Shown here piece after piece: positions 21,553-34,436 of a DNA stretch of 64,000 nucleotides. The notes below the pieces were generated by a model. That model saw only the letters and a program-made list of their open reading frames with translations. It made no database searches and had not been told where the DNA came from. Origin of the DNA: JADKAV01 sp037045455 (GTDB taxonomy: Bacteria; Actinomycetota; Actinomycetes; S36-B12; UBA10799); NCBI GenBank assembly GCA_037045455.1, contig JBAOIN010000016.1, forward strand, positions 558,001-622,000, written 5' to 3'. The position numbers were made by a program, and so were the translations under genes. The stretch's first letter is position 1, and each line of letters starts with the position of its first letter.

Positions 21553-21590
21553 CCACCTTTAATCCCGTCCAGCGAGGCGGAGAAGGGGGG
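21553..21590 (+). promoter_or_regulatory. PyrR-binding leader hairpin overlapping the pyrR ribosome-binding site
   Basis: The leader reads CCTTTAATCCCGTCCAGCGA, then GGCGGAGAAGGGGGG. The loop GTCCAGCGAGGC matches the known PyrR-binding consensus (UCCAGxGAGG). It is closed by CCG/CGG, with an outer CCTTT/AAGGG stem. The right-hand strand is the purine-rich ribosome-binding site, 10 nt before the pyrR GTG. This fits translational repression by PyrR with UMP, as described in Mycobacterium smegmatis. There is no terminator, so attenuation is unlikely. Confidence 0.8.
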
Positions 21591-21600
21591 TCGACGCAAC

Positions 21601-22146
21601 GTGGCGCCAGACCACCAGGAGTTCCTCAGTAGCTCCGACATCAATCGAGCCGTTGTCCGTATCGCCCACGAGATCGTGGAACGCAATCGCGGCGCAGATG
21701 ACCTGGTGGTCCTCGGGATCCCCAGCCGCGGCGTGCCCCTCGCCGAGCGAATCGGCAAGGCGTTGTCCACCATCGAGGGCCGCGAGATCCCGGTCGGCGC
21801 TCTGGATGTGGCGATGTACCGCGACGATCTGCGGCTGCGCCCGACCGTCGCGTTGAGCCCCACGGTGATTCCCGGCGGGGATGTCACCGGCAAGACCGTG
21901 GTGCTCGTCGACGACGTGTTGTTCAGCGGCCGCACCACCCGGGCTGCGCTGGATGCCCTGTCCGACGCCGGCCGCCCCAAGGCCGTGCAGCTGGCGGTGC
22001 TGGTGGACCGCGGTCACCGGGAGTTGCCGATCCGGGCCGACTACGTGGGGAAGAACCTGCCGACCGCGCGTGAGGACGACGTGCAGGTGCGGCTGAGTGA
22101 ACTCGACGGCGAGGACGGCGTGCGCCTCGTCCGGACGGGAGGATGA
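21601..22146 (+). CDS. pyrR: Pyr operon RNA-binding regulator / uracil phosphoribosyltransferase
   Basis: 181 aa. The PRTase fold has the PRPP loop TVVLVDDVLFSGRTTRAAL (about 99-117), substrate loop LGIPSRGVPLA and the C-terminal PIRADYVGKNLPT hood. It binds pyr mRNA when UMP is high. It is first in the pyr operon, with its own binding site directly upstream. The next gene starts 2 nt after its stop. Confidence 0.95.
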   Translation: MAPDHQEFLSSSDINRAVVRIAHEIVERNRGADDLVVLGIPSRGVPLAERIGKALSTIEGREIPVGALDVAMYRDDLRLRPTVALSPTVIPGGDVTGKTVVLVDDVLFSGRTTRAALDALSDAGRPKAVQLAVLVDRGHRELPIRADYVGKNLPTAREDDVQVRLSELDGEDGVRLVRTGG

Positions 22147-22147
22147 C

Positions 22148-23076
<929 letters not shown>

Positions 23077-23080
<4 letters not shown>

Positions 23081-24367
23081 CGCTGCTGAAGAACGTGCGG
23101 CCGTTGGACGGCGAGCTCACCGATGTGCGCATCGAGGACGGCCTGATCGCCGAGATCGGTCCGGGGCTGACCGGCGACGACGTCATCGAAGGCAACGGCG
23201 CGATCCTGCTGCCCGGGCTGGTCGACCTGCACACCCACCTGCGTGAGCCGGGGCGGGAGGACGCCGAGACGGTGGCCACCGGTACCCGGGCGGCGGCTGC
23301 GGGTGGCTTCACCTGTGTGCACGCGATGGCCAACACCACGCCGGTCGCCGACACCGCGGGTGTGGTGGAGCAGGTGTGGCGGCTGGGTCATGAAGCCGGC
23401 TACGCGGACGTACGGCCCGTTGGAGCAGTCACTGTTGGGCTCGAAGGAAAGACGCTGGCCGAACTTGGCGCCATGGCCGATTCCGCCGCGCATGTTCGGG
23501 TGTTCAGCGACGACGGCCACTGCGTTTCAGACGCCCTGCTCATGCGGCGGGCGCTGGAGTACGTCAAGGCATTCGACGGAGTCATCGCCCAGCATGCGCA
23601 GGAGCCGCGCCTGACCGAGGGCGCCCAGATGCACGAGGGTGCGCTGTCCGGGCAGCTCGGGCTGCGCGGTTGGCCGGCCGTTGCGGAGGAGGCCATCGTT
23701 GCCCGGGACGTGCTCCTTGGCTGAACACGTTGGCTCCCGGTTGCACGTCTGCCATGTGTCGACCGCCGGGTCCGTCGAGATCCTGCGCTGGGCCAAGGGC
23801 AAGGGCATCGACGTGACTGCCGAGGTCTGCCCCCATCACTTGCTGCTGACCGATGAATTGGCCAGCACCTACGACCCGATCTACAAGGTCAACCCGCCGC
23901 TGCGTTCGGCCCGGCACGCGCAGGCACTGCGGGATGCGCTGGCCGAGGGTCTGATCGACATCGTCGCCACCGACCACGCCCCGCACGCCTCCGAGGACAA
24001 GGAGTGCGAGTGGGCCGCGGCGTCCTTCGGGATGTTGGGATTGCAGACCGCGCTACCGGTGGTGAACGAGACCATGGTCCGTACCGGATTGCTGGACTGG
24101 TCGCAGGTCGCCGAACGGATGTCGTTCGCGCCGGCCCGTATCGGCCGCGTCGCCGAGCACGGCCGGCCGATCGAGGTCGGGGAACCGGCCAACGTCACGC
24201 TGTTCGATCCCGAGTACGAGTGGGTCGTAGCTGCCAACGACATGGTCAGCCGCAGCCGCAACACCCCGTACGCGGGCATGGTCCTGCACGGCCGGGTGCT
24301 GGGCACCTGGCTGCGCGGCCGGGCGACGCTGCTGGACGGCGCGATCGTGGAGTTCGAAACCGTCTGA
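23077..24367 (+). CDS. pyrC: Dihydroorotase (frameshifted)
   Basis: About 429 aa; amidohydrolase that closes carbamoyl-aspartate to dihydroorotate. Metal ligands are in DLHTHLREPG, HAQEP, LHVCHVSTAGS and ATDHAPHA. The first frame stops falsely at 23724 after ARDVLLG; one extra g near 23719 separates it from AEHVGSRLHVCHVS in the next frame. ATG 23077 overlaps the pyrB stop. It is type I by size and motifs. Confidence 0.94.
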
Positions 24368-24439
24368 TGGACCGAGGAAATGTGACCGAGGAGCAAGAAA
24401 CGTGACGCTCACTCACAAAGCCCACCAGCCGAGTCGCCC

Positions 24440-24967
24440 ATGAACGTCCTGCTGGCCGCCCAACAGCAACAGGTCACTGCCTGGCCGCAACGGCTCGCAC
24501 TGACCGTTGTGGTTGTGGCCGTCACAGCGCTAGCGGTCTGGGGGATGTGGCGCAGCTGGCACAAGCGGGCCGCGGTCGATCTGCCGGTGCAGAATCCCCC
24601 GTCCGGGTTCACAGCCGACATGCAGATCCCCGGACGCTACGTCGGAACGGCTCCGGCCACGGACTGGATGCAACGGGTGGTCGCCAACGGCATGGGGGCG
24701 CCGGGCAACGCGGTGGCCAAGATCGCAGATGCCGGCGTCCTGCTGGACCGGGTCGGTGAACCGGGCCTGTACATCGCAGCCGAGCAGTTGCGTGGCGCCC
24801 AGATCGGCCGTGGTGTGGCCGGGCAGGTGGCCGAGAAGGACGGACTGGTTCTGTGGTTCTGGGACGCGGGCGAGACCGCCTTGCAGACCGGCTTCCGGCC
24901 GGACGCGCCTGAAGACGTGGTCCAGTTGCTCGACGCAAGCGAACGCCTGGTGAGGGAGGGCACATGA
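24440..24967 (+). CDS. Membrane-anchored protein of the pyr operon, function unknown
   Basis: 175 aa. One transmembrane helix (about 20-38) is followed by a basic stretch and a soluble domain of about 120 residues rich in beta-type sequence (PGRYVGTAPATDW, GVLLDRVGEPGLYIAAEQL, GLVLWFWDAG). A membrane protein of this type occupies the same pyrC-carA slot in Streptomyces. A PH-like fold is possible but cannot be confirmed by eye. It ends 4 nt into carA, so it is co-translated with the operon. Confidence 0.7.
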   Translation: MNVLLAAQQQQVTAWPQRLALTVVVVAVTALAVWGMWRSWHKRAAVDLPVQNPPSGFTADMQIPGRYVGTAPATDWMQRVVANGMGAPGNAVAKIADAGVLLDRVGEPGLYIAAEQLRGAQIGRGVAGQVAEKDGLVLWFWDAGETALQTGFRPDAPEDVVQLLDASERLVREGT

Positions 24968-26118
24968 CGTTCACCATCCCGATGCTCGAAGAGCCCGACG
25001 CGGGGGCTGCCGAGCCTGCCCTGCTGGTTCTGGAGGACGGCACCTCCCTGCGCGGTGAGGCGTTCGGAGCACGGGGCGCGGTCTTCGGCGAGGCGGTCTT
25101 CGCCACCGGCATGACCGGCTACCAGGAAACTCTGACCGACCCCTCCTACCACCGGCAGGTCATCATCATGACCGCCCCGCACGTGGGCAACACCGGCATG
25201 AACGACGAGGACGCGGAGTCCAGTCGCATCTGGGCGGCGGGCTTCGTCGTGCGGGACTCTGTCGCCGGTGGCCAGCAACTGGCGGGCGACGGCAACGCTC
25301 GGCGATCGGCTCGCGGCGGCCGGTGTCGTCGGGGTGACCGGCGTTGACACCAGGGCCCTGACCCGCCACCTCCGGGAGCGCGGCGTGATGCGGGTCGGGT
25401 TGTTCAGTGGGGACGCGCTGACCGATGCCGCAACAATGCTCGAACAGGTCAAGGCCGCACCGGGGATGTTGGGTGCGAACCTCACCGCTGAGGTCACCAC
25501 GGCCGAGCCTTACACCGTCGAAGCCGACAATCCGCAGTACACAGTGGTCGCGGTGGATCTGGGGATCAAGGCCATGACCCCGGCGCTGATGGCGCAGCGC
25601 GGGATGACCGTGCACGTGGTGCCCGCGACCTCGGACTACGCGCAGATCGTGGAACTGCAGCCCGATGGCCTGTTCTTCTCCAATGGGCCTGGCGACCCGG
25701 CGACCGCCGATCACGCGGTGACGATCGCGCGGGAAGCGCTTGCGCACAAACTCCCCACGTTCGGCATCTGTTTCGGCAACCAGATCCTGGGCCGCGCCCT
25801 GGGCTTCGGCACCTACAAGCTCGCCTACGGCCACCGCGGCATCAACCAGCCGGTGCAGGACCGCGGCACGGGCAAGGTCGAGGTGACTGCGCACAACCAC
25901 GGCTTCGCGGTAGATGCCCCGCTGGACGCCGATGTCGACACCGAGTTCGGCCGGGTACGGGTCAGCCACGTGTGTCTGAACGACGACGTGGTTGAAGGGC
26001 TGCAATGCCTGGATGTCCCGGCCTTCAGCGTGCAGTACCACCCGGAGGCCGCCGCCGGTCCGCACGATTCGGCCTACCTGTTCGACAGATTCGCCGCCGC
26101 GATGGAAGGGGGCCGCTG

Positions 26119-26119
<1 letters not shown>
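24964..26119 (+). CDS. carA: Carbamoyl-phosphate synthase small subunit (frameshifted)
   Basis: About 384 aa. It hydrolyses glutamine and feeds ammonia to CarB. N-terminal LVLEDGTSLRGEAFG and GYQETLTDPSY are followed, after a one-base insertion near 25266, by SNWRAT and GVDTRALTRHLRERG. The glutaminase triad is Cys in FGICFGNQILGRALG and His-Glu in VQYHPEAAAGPHD; HNHGFAVD is also conserved. It overlaps both neighbours. Confidence 0.95.
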
Positions 26120-29404
<3,285 letters not shown>

Positions 29405-29405
<1 letters not shown>

Positions 29406-30232
29406 TGCCTGTTCAGGCCGACGCCGAGGTCCTGAGCGTGCGTCGGGAGGGCGCGTACTTCCACATGTCGTTCGCCGCGCCCGGCATCGCCGACGGCTTC
29501 CGGCCCGGCCACTTCGTCGCTGTTGCGGTGGACGACGCGCACATTCTGCGGCGGGCGTTCAGCATCCGCTCGGCGTCCACCAAGGCCGGCGGCGCGTTGC
29601 AGATCATCGTGTCGCCCAAGGGCCCCGGCACGCACTGGCTCGTGCAGCGCCGGCCCGGCGACGTACTCAATGTGATCGCACCGCTGGGGCAACCCTTCCG
29701 CCTGCCCACCGAGCCGGTGTCCTGCGTGCTGGTCGGGGGCGGTTACGGGGTGGCGCCCTTGTTCGAGCTCGCCTCGCAGCTGCGGGCGCGCGGTTGTGCG
29801 GTGGAGATCGTAGTCGGCGCGGGCGATGCCCAGCGCCTGTACGGCGTGGTCGAGGCCCGGCGGGTCAGCGACGCCGTGCACGTCACGACCGATGACGGTT
29901 CGGCCGGGGAGCAGGGGCTGGTGACCGACCCGTTGCGCCGGATCCTGGCCGAGGGGAAACCGCGGGCGGTCTACGCCTGCGGCCCGATGGGCATGCTGCG
30001 CGCGGTCGCCGAGGTCAGCGCTGAGCACGATGCCGTGGCGCAGTGCGCGGTGGAGGAGTCGATGGCCTGCGGGGTCGGGGTCTGCATGACCTGCGTGATG
30101 CCGGTGATCGGTGACGACGGGATCACCCGCATGGTGCGTTCCTGCACCGACGGCCCTGTGTTCTTCGGTGATCGGGTGCGATGGTCCGAGGTCGGCACCG
30201 TGCCCGCTGACACATTGGGGGCCCCGCAATGA
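29405..30232 (+). CDS. pyrK: Dihydroorotate dehydrogenase electron-transfer subunit
   Basis: 275 aa. An FAD-binding barrel (HILRRAFSIRSAS) and NAD-binding domain (LVGGGYGVAPLFELA, VYACGPMGML) are followed by a C-terminal 2Fe-2S cluster (SMACGVGVCMTCVMP and a distal VRSC). It passes electrons from dihydroorotate, via PyrD, to NAD. ATG 29405 overlaps the carB stop; the 3' end overlaps the pyrD ATG. This makes the downstream PyrD the class 1B type. Confidence 0.93.
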
Positions 30233-31161
30233 CCGACCCGCGGGTCACGCTGGCCGGCGTGGAATTCAACGGCCCCGCATTCACCGCCTCCGGCTGCGCC
30301 GCGGCGGGCCGCGAACTCGCCTCGTTCTTCGATCTGACCGAGATCGGCGGAGTGGTGACCAAGAGCATCATGCTGCGGCCGCGTTCGGGCAGGCCCACCC
30401 CGCGAATGGTCGAGACCCCCTCCGGGATGCTCAACTCGATCGGACTGCAGGGCCCGGGAGTCGAGTCCTTCGTCGCCAACGACCTCGCCTGGTTACGCGA
30501 GAACAACGTGGCTGCTGTGGTGTCCATCGCCGGCGAGACCGTCGACGACTACGGCCAGTTGGCTCGCGTTTTGCGCAACGAGCCGGGCATTGCAGCGCTG
30601 GAAGTGAACATCTCCTGCCCGAACGTGGAAAGCCGCGGGCAGGTGTTCGCCTGCGATGTGATGAGCGCCTCCGGAGTGATCCACCAAGTCCGCCGCAACA
30701 CCAACAGCAACGTCCCGATTTTCGCCAAGCTCTCTCCCGACGTGACGAGCATCGCCGAGATCGCGCTGGCCTGCCGCAACGCGGGCGCCGATGGCTTCTC
30801 GATCATGAACACGACCCTGGGCATGGCCATCGACACCGACACCCTGCGTCCGGTCCTCGGGGGCGTGACCGGCGGCTTGAGCGGTCCGGCGGTGCGTCCC
30901 ATCGCGGTGCGCTGCGTATGGCAGGTCCACCAGGTGCTTCCCGATGTGCCGATCATCGGCATGGGCGGGATCGCGACCGGTGCCGACGCCCTGCAATTCA
31001 TCGCCGCGGGTGCCAGCGCAGTCGAGGTGGGGACGATGACGTTCAACGACCCGTCCGCACCCGTTCGGGTGCAGCGGGAGTTGCTGGAACTGCTCGAGGC
31101 CCGCGGCTTCGGCAAGATCGCCGAAGCGGTCGGGGTCGCGCACCGCGGCGGGTTGTCGTGA
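30229..31161 (+). CDS. pyrD: Dihydroorotate dehydrogenase, class 1B catalytic subunit
   Basis: 310 aa, intact FMN barrel. It oxidises dihydroorotate to orotate in the cytosol. NISCPNVE supplies the class 1 catalytic cysteine environment. Other motifs are KSIMLRPRSGRPTPRM, NSIGLQGPG, KLSPDVTSI and IGMGGIATGADALQF. Coupled to pyrK by a 4-nt overlap. Streptomyces has a class 2 membrane enzyme at this locus, so this lineage differs. Confidence 0.94.
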   Translation: MTDPRVTLAGVEFNGPAFTASGCAAAGRELASFFDLTEIGGVVTKSIMLRPRSGRPTPRMVETPSGMLNSIGLQGPGVESFVANDLAWLRENNVAAVVSIAGETVDDYGQLARVLRNEPGIAALEVNISCPNVESRGQVFACDVMSASGVIHQVRRNTNSNVPIFAKLSPDVTSIAEIALACRNAGADGFSIMNTTLGMAIDTDTLRPVLGGVTGGLSGPAVRPIAVRCVWQVHQVLPDVPIIGMGGIATGADALQFIAAGASAVEVGTMTFNDPSAPVRVQRELLELLEARGFGKIAEAVGVAHRGGLS

Positions 31162-31163
31162 GG

Positions 31164-31217
31164 GCATCCTGCGCAAAGCGGGCCACATATGGCCCCTTCT
31201 GGGCATTCTGCGAAATG
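31164..31217 (+). repeat. pyrD-pyrF spacer with direct repeats and palindrome
   Basis: GCATCCTGCGCAAAG (31164-31178) and GCATTCTGCGAAATG (31203-31217) are direct repeats flanking the palindrome GGGCCA-CATA-TGGCCC (31180-31195). The spacer is otherwise only 64 nt. It could stabilise or process the mRNA. The second repeat runs into the pyrF ribosome-binding site GGAGG. Confidence 0.45.
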
Positions 31218-31225
31218 GAGGCACG

Positions 31226-31930
31226 ATGACCGCACCCATCGCCCTGGCCCTCGACGCTCCCGATCTCGACACCGCGTGCCGCTGGGCGAACGCCGTGGAT
31301 GGGGTGTTCTCCCACGTCAAGGTCGGCCTTGAGACCTACCTGCGCGACGGCGCGCTGGGCGTCGCTGAGATCCGGGCGGCGGCCCCGCACTGCGCGCTGT
31401 TCCTCGACCTCAAACTGCACGACATCCCGAACACCATGGTCGGTGCTGCGCGCTCCGTGGCGGACCTGCAACCCGACCTGCTTACTGTCCACGCCGCTGC
31501 CGGTCACGCCGGGATCGCCGCGGTTGCCGAGGCACTGCCCCAGACGAAGGTTGCGGCAGTCACCGTCCTCACCAGCCTCTCGGCCGTCGATCTCACCGAG
31601 CTCGGCATCTCAGGCACACCCGAGCAGGCGGTCATGCGCTGGGCGCGGCTTGCGGTCGACGCTGGCGCTCAGGCGGTCGTCTCCAGCGCTCAAGAGGTCG
31701 CGACCCTGCGCGCCCTGCTCGGCCCACAGCCCGTCCTGATCACGCCAGGCATCCGGCCGGCCGGTGCCGATCACGGTGATCAAGCGCGGGTCGTCACCCC
31801 CGCCGACGCGATCTCCGCGGGCGCTTCCTTGCTCGTCGTCGGTCGCCCTGTCACCGGTTCGGACGATCCTCGTGGTGCAGCGACGGCGATTGCGGCCGAA
31901 GCGCTGGATGCGTTCCCAGGCGTTGGGTAG
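31226..31930 (+). CDS. pyrF: Orotidine 5'-phosphate decarboxylase, type 1
   Basis: 234 aa; final step to UMP. The catalytic D-x-K-x-x-D is LDLKLHDIPNTM, the type 1 form known from E. coli. The larger type 2 enzyme common in Streptomyces and mycobacteria is not used here. LALDAPDLDTA, VTVLTSLSA and LLVVGRPVTGSDDP (phosphate-binding) complete the barrel. GGAGG precedes the ATG. Confidence 0.94.
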   Translation: MTAPIALALDAPDLDTACRWANAVDGVFSHVKVGLETYLRDGALGVAEIRAAAPHCALFLDLKLHDIPNTMVGAARSVADLQPDLLTVHAAAGHAGIAAVAEALPQTKVAAVTVLTSLSAVDLTELGISGTPEQAVMRWARLAVDAGAQAVVSSAQEVATLRALLGPQPVLITPGIRPAGADHGDQARVVTPADAISAGASLLVVGRPVTGSDDPRGAATAIAAEALDAFPGVG

Positions 31931-31941
31931 GGTCGGGAGCC

Positions 31942-32256
31942 GTGCAACCCCCTGAACTCTCCGATCAGCAGCGGTCCGCTGCCAGCGCCAAGGCGGTCGC
32001 CAACCGGCGCCGGCGCGCGGAGATCAAGACCCAGTTGCGCGAGGGTCACCTCACCTGGCACGAACTGCTCGAACTGGCCCACCTCGACGAGGTCGTGGCC
32101 GGATTGCGCGTGCAGGAAGCACTGCTCTGCCTGCCGGGCGTCGGCCCGCAGCGTTTGCATCGCTTCATGAAGCACGCCCAGGTCTCCCCGACTCGGCGGT
32201 TGCGGGGGCTTGGGCACAAACAAGCACAGGTGCTGTCCGAAGTGCTCGCTCAGTGA
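31942..32256 (+). CDS. mihF: Actinobacterial integration host factor
   Basis: 104 aa, basic. The helix-turn-helix and helix-two-turn-helix region includes ALLCLPGVGPQRLHRFMKHAQVSPTRRLRGLGHKQ, which is the nucleoid-binding core of the actinobacterial IHF family (unrelated to the HU/IHF of enterics). It follows pyrF by 11 nt. GTG 31942 is preceded by both TAGGGT (overlapping the pyrF stop) and GGGAG, so it may be read leaderless or from the operon. It overlaps gmk by 4 nt, the usual order. Confidence 0.92.
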   Translation: MQPPELSDQQRSAASAKAVANRRRRAEIKTQLREGHLTWHELLELAHLDEVVAGLRVQEALLCLPGVGPQRLHRFMKHAQVSPTRRLRGLGHKQAQVLSEVLAQ

Positions 32257-32804
32257 ACCAGTTGTACGTCGTCTCCGGGCCCTCCGGAGTTGGCAAATCC
32301 ACCGTGGTTGCGCGGCTGTTGCAGGAGCGGCCGGACATCTGGCTGTCGGTCTCTGCGACCACCCGCTCAGCTCGGCCTGGCGAGCAGGATGGGCGCGAGT
32401 ACTTCTTCGTCTCCGGCGAGCGCTTCGCGCAGATGGTCGCCGCCGGGCAGATGCTGGAGTGGGCGAGTTTCGCCGGCAACTCCTACGGCACGCCGCGGGG
32501 TCCGGTCGAGGAGCATCTCGCCCGTGGCCCGGTGCTGCTGGAGATCGAGCTGCAGGGCGCCCGCCAGGTGCGCGCCGCGATGCCCGAGTGCGTGCTGGTG
32601 TTCCTCGAGCCGCCGAGCCCCGAGGAGCTCAAGCGCCGGCTGGTCGGCCGCGGCACGGAGGACGAGGCCGCGGTCCGAGCACGCCTGGAACGTGCCGATG
32701 CCGAACTCGCTGCGGTGGGGGAGTTCGACCACGTGGTCCGCAACGTCGACGTCGAGACCGCAGCCAGCGAGTTGAGCGCTCTGGTACCCAAACGGAAGAT
32801 GTGA
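32253..32804 (+). CDS. gmk: Guanylate kinase
   Basis: 183 aa. It phosphorylates GMP to GDP. The Walker A loop SGPSGVGKST (about 8-17), GMP-binding SVSATTRSARPGEQDGREYFF and LLEIELQGARQV are intact. The ATG overlaps the mihF stop. Its stop codon is within the left arm of a 75-nt hairpin that separates it from rpoZ. Confidence 0.96.
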   Translation: MNQLYVVSGPSGVGKSTVVARLLQERPDIWLSVSATTRSARPGEQDGREYFFVSGERFAQMVAAGQMLEWASFAGNSYGTPRGPVEEHLARGPVLLEIELQGARQVRAAMPECVLVFLEPPSPEELKRRLVGRGTEDEAAVRARLERADAELAAVGEFDHVVRNVDVETAASELSALVPKRKM

Positions 32805-32873
32805 GCAGTCCACCCCAGATGCGAGCAAAAGACCCCGTGCCGATCGCTCACATCTGAGGTGCATTGCTCACAT
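32799..32873 (+). repeat. Long hairpin spanning the gmk stop codon
   Basis: Arms of 28 nt (32799-32826 and 32846-32873) pair at 24 of 28 positions around a 19-nt loop. Each arm itself holds two copies of GATGYGAGC-like sequence. The left arm begins with the last codon of gmk and includes its TGA. There is no U-tract, so it is not a standard terminator. It may limit gmk to rpoZ read-through or protect 3' ends. Confidence 0.65.
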
Positions 32874-32918
32874 TTGTCTCCGGCACCCGCCCAGGGGCAC
32901 TGTGCGGCGACCATCCGG

Positions 32919-32924
32919 TACCCT
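32919..32924 (+). promoter_or_regulatory. rpoZ TACCCT -10-like element
   Basis: TACCCT about 30 nt before the rpoZ GTG, in the 83 bp after the gmk hairpin. AAAGG provides a ribosome-binding site, so this leader is short but not absent. Confidence 0.4.
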
Positions 32925-32955
32925 GGGTAACAGTCATTCGACGAAAGGTTCCCCT

Positions 32956-33231
32956 GTGCCTGTTGAAAGCCGTGAAGAGGGCATCACCTACCCGCCCCTC
33001 GACGAACTGCTCGAGAAGACCGACTCGAAGTACTCGTTGGTCATCGAGGCGGCGCGCCGCGCCCGGCAGATCAACGCCTACTACAGCCAGCTTTCCGAGG
33101 GTGCACTCGAGCACGTGGGTCCGCTGGTCGAGACCTACCAGCACGAGAAGCCGCTGTCGATCGCCCTGCGCGAGATCAACGATGGACTGCTGGAAGTCAC
33201 GGCGGTCGCGCCTGAGGAGACCGAGGTCTGA
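32956..33231 (+). CDS. rpoZ: RNA polymerase omega subunit
   Basis: 91 aa. GTG 32956 gives MPVESREEGITYPPLDELLE, the usual actinobacterial extension. KYSLVIEAARRARQINAYYSQL carries the omega A-x-R-A-R-Q-I-N motif, and HEKPLSIALREINDGLLE follows. It promotes RNA polymerase assembly by clamping the beta' C-terminus. Followed without gap by coaBC. Confidence 0.95.
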   Translation: MPVESREEGITYPPLDELLEKTDSKYSLVIEAARRARQINAYYSQLSEGALEHVGPLVETYQHEKPLSIALREINDGLLEVTAVAPEETEV

Positions 33232-34436
33232 ACCCGGAAGTCGTCCTCGGCGTAGGTGGCGGGATCGCCGCCTACAAAGCCGCGGAGGTGCTGCGCCGCA
33301 TCCAGGCGCTGGATGCCAACGTCACTGTTGTGCCCACCCACACCGCACTTGAGTTCGTCGGCAAGGCCACGTGGTCGGCACTTTCCGGGCGGCCCGTCAC
33401 CGACGACTTCTTCGACAACGTCCATGAGGTTCCGCACGTCCGGATCGGGCAGCAAGCGGACCTCGTGATCGTGGCCCCGGCCACTGCGAACCTCTTGGCC
33501 AAAGCCTCGTACGGATTGGCCGACGATCTGCTCACCAACACCCTGCTGACCGCGCACTGCCCGGTGCTGATGTTCCCGGCGATGCACACCGAGATGTGGG
33601 AACACCCCGCCACCCGGGCCAACGTCGCTACGCTGCGCGACCGCGGCGTGCTGGTGGTGGATCCGGACTCCGGCCGGCTCACGGGTGCCGACTCCGGCCC
33701 GGGGCGGTTGCCCGAACCAGAAGCGATCGCCTGGATCGTCGCCGCCGCATTGGCTAAGCAGGGTCTACGCCACGATCTGCGCGGCCGCCACGTCGTGGTG
33801 AGCGGAGGAGGCACCCGCGAACGCCTCGACCCGGTGCGCCACATCGGCAACCGTTCCAGCGGCAAGCAGGCCATGGCGCTGGCCGCGGCTGCCGTAGCGC
33901 GCGGCGCCCGGGTGACGCTGATCCGGGGTGACGTGGACGTGCCGACCCCCGCCGGCGTCGAGATCCGCGACGCCCTGACTGCCGACGAGATGCTAGCCGC
34001 CGCCCAGGACCTGGCTCCCGATGCTGATGCGATCATCATGGCTGCCGCGATCGCGGATTTCCGCGCCGAAAGCCTGCCGGACGCCAAGATCAAGAAGGCG
34101 GATTCGGACACTCTCGCGCTCCACCTGGTGCAGAACCCCGATGTGCTGGCCTCGCTGGTCGCGCAGCGCCGCGGGAAGACGCCGCTGCTGGTCGGATTCG
34201 CCGCGGAGACCGGCGATGCCACGCGTTCGTGGCTGGAACTGGCCGAGGTCAAGTTCGCCGTCAAGGGCTGCGACATCATGGTCGCCAACCCGGTCGGGCA
34301 TGACCGGGCGTTCGGCGCCGACACCAACGAAGCCGTGCTGCTGCTCGGGGGTGGCGTGACTGAGGAGATCCCGCCCGGCAGCAAGGTCGCGCTGGCTCAC
34401 CGCGTGCTCGACGCCGTGGGCGACCGGCTCGGCTGA
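33228..34436 (+). CDS. coaBC: Phosphopantothenoylcysteine synthetase/decarboxylase
   Basis: About 402 aa bifunctional coenzyme A enzyme. The N-terminal FMN-binding CoaC half has VVLGVGGGIAAYKAAEVLR, the PATANLLAKASYGLADDLL loop and MFPAMHTEMW. The C-terminal CoaB half has VVSGGGTRERLDPVRHIGNRS and the CTP-binding NPDVLASLV and AETGD. No ATG or GTG precedes the first motif; a CTG (33228) overlapping the rpoZ TGA is the only fit, unless a base is wrong. Its last 40 nt overlap a convergent gene. Confidence 0.9.
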   Translation: MNPEVVLGVGGGIAAYKAAEVLRRIQALDANVTVVPTHTALEFVGKATWSALSGRPVTDDFFDNVHEVPHVRIGQQADLVIVAPATANLLAKASYGLADDLLTNTLLTAHCPVLMFPAMHTEMWEHPATRANVATLRDRGVLVVDPDSGRLTGADSGPGRLPEPEAIAWIVAAALAKQGLRHDLRGRHVVVSGGGTRERLDPVRHIGNRSSGKQAMALAAAAVARGARVTLIRGDVDVPTPAGVEIRDALTADEMLAAAQDLAPDADAIIMAAAIADFRAESLPDAKIKKADSDTLALHLVQNPDVLASLVAQRRGKTPLLVGFAAETGDATRSWLELAEVKFAVKGCDIMVANPVGHDRAFGADTNEAVLLLGGGVTEEIPPGSKVALAHRVLDAVGDRLG

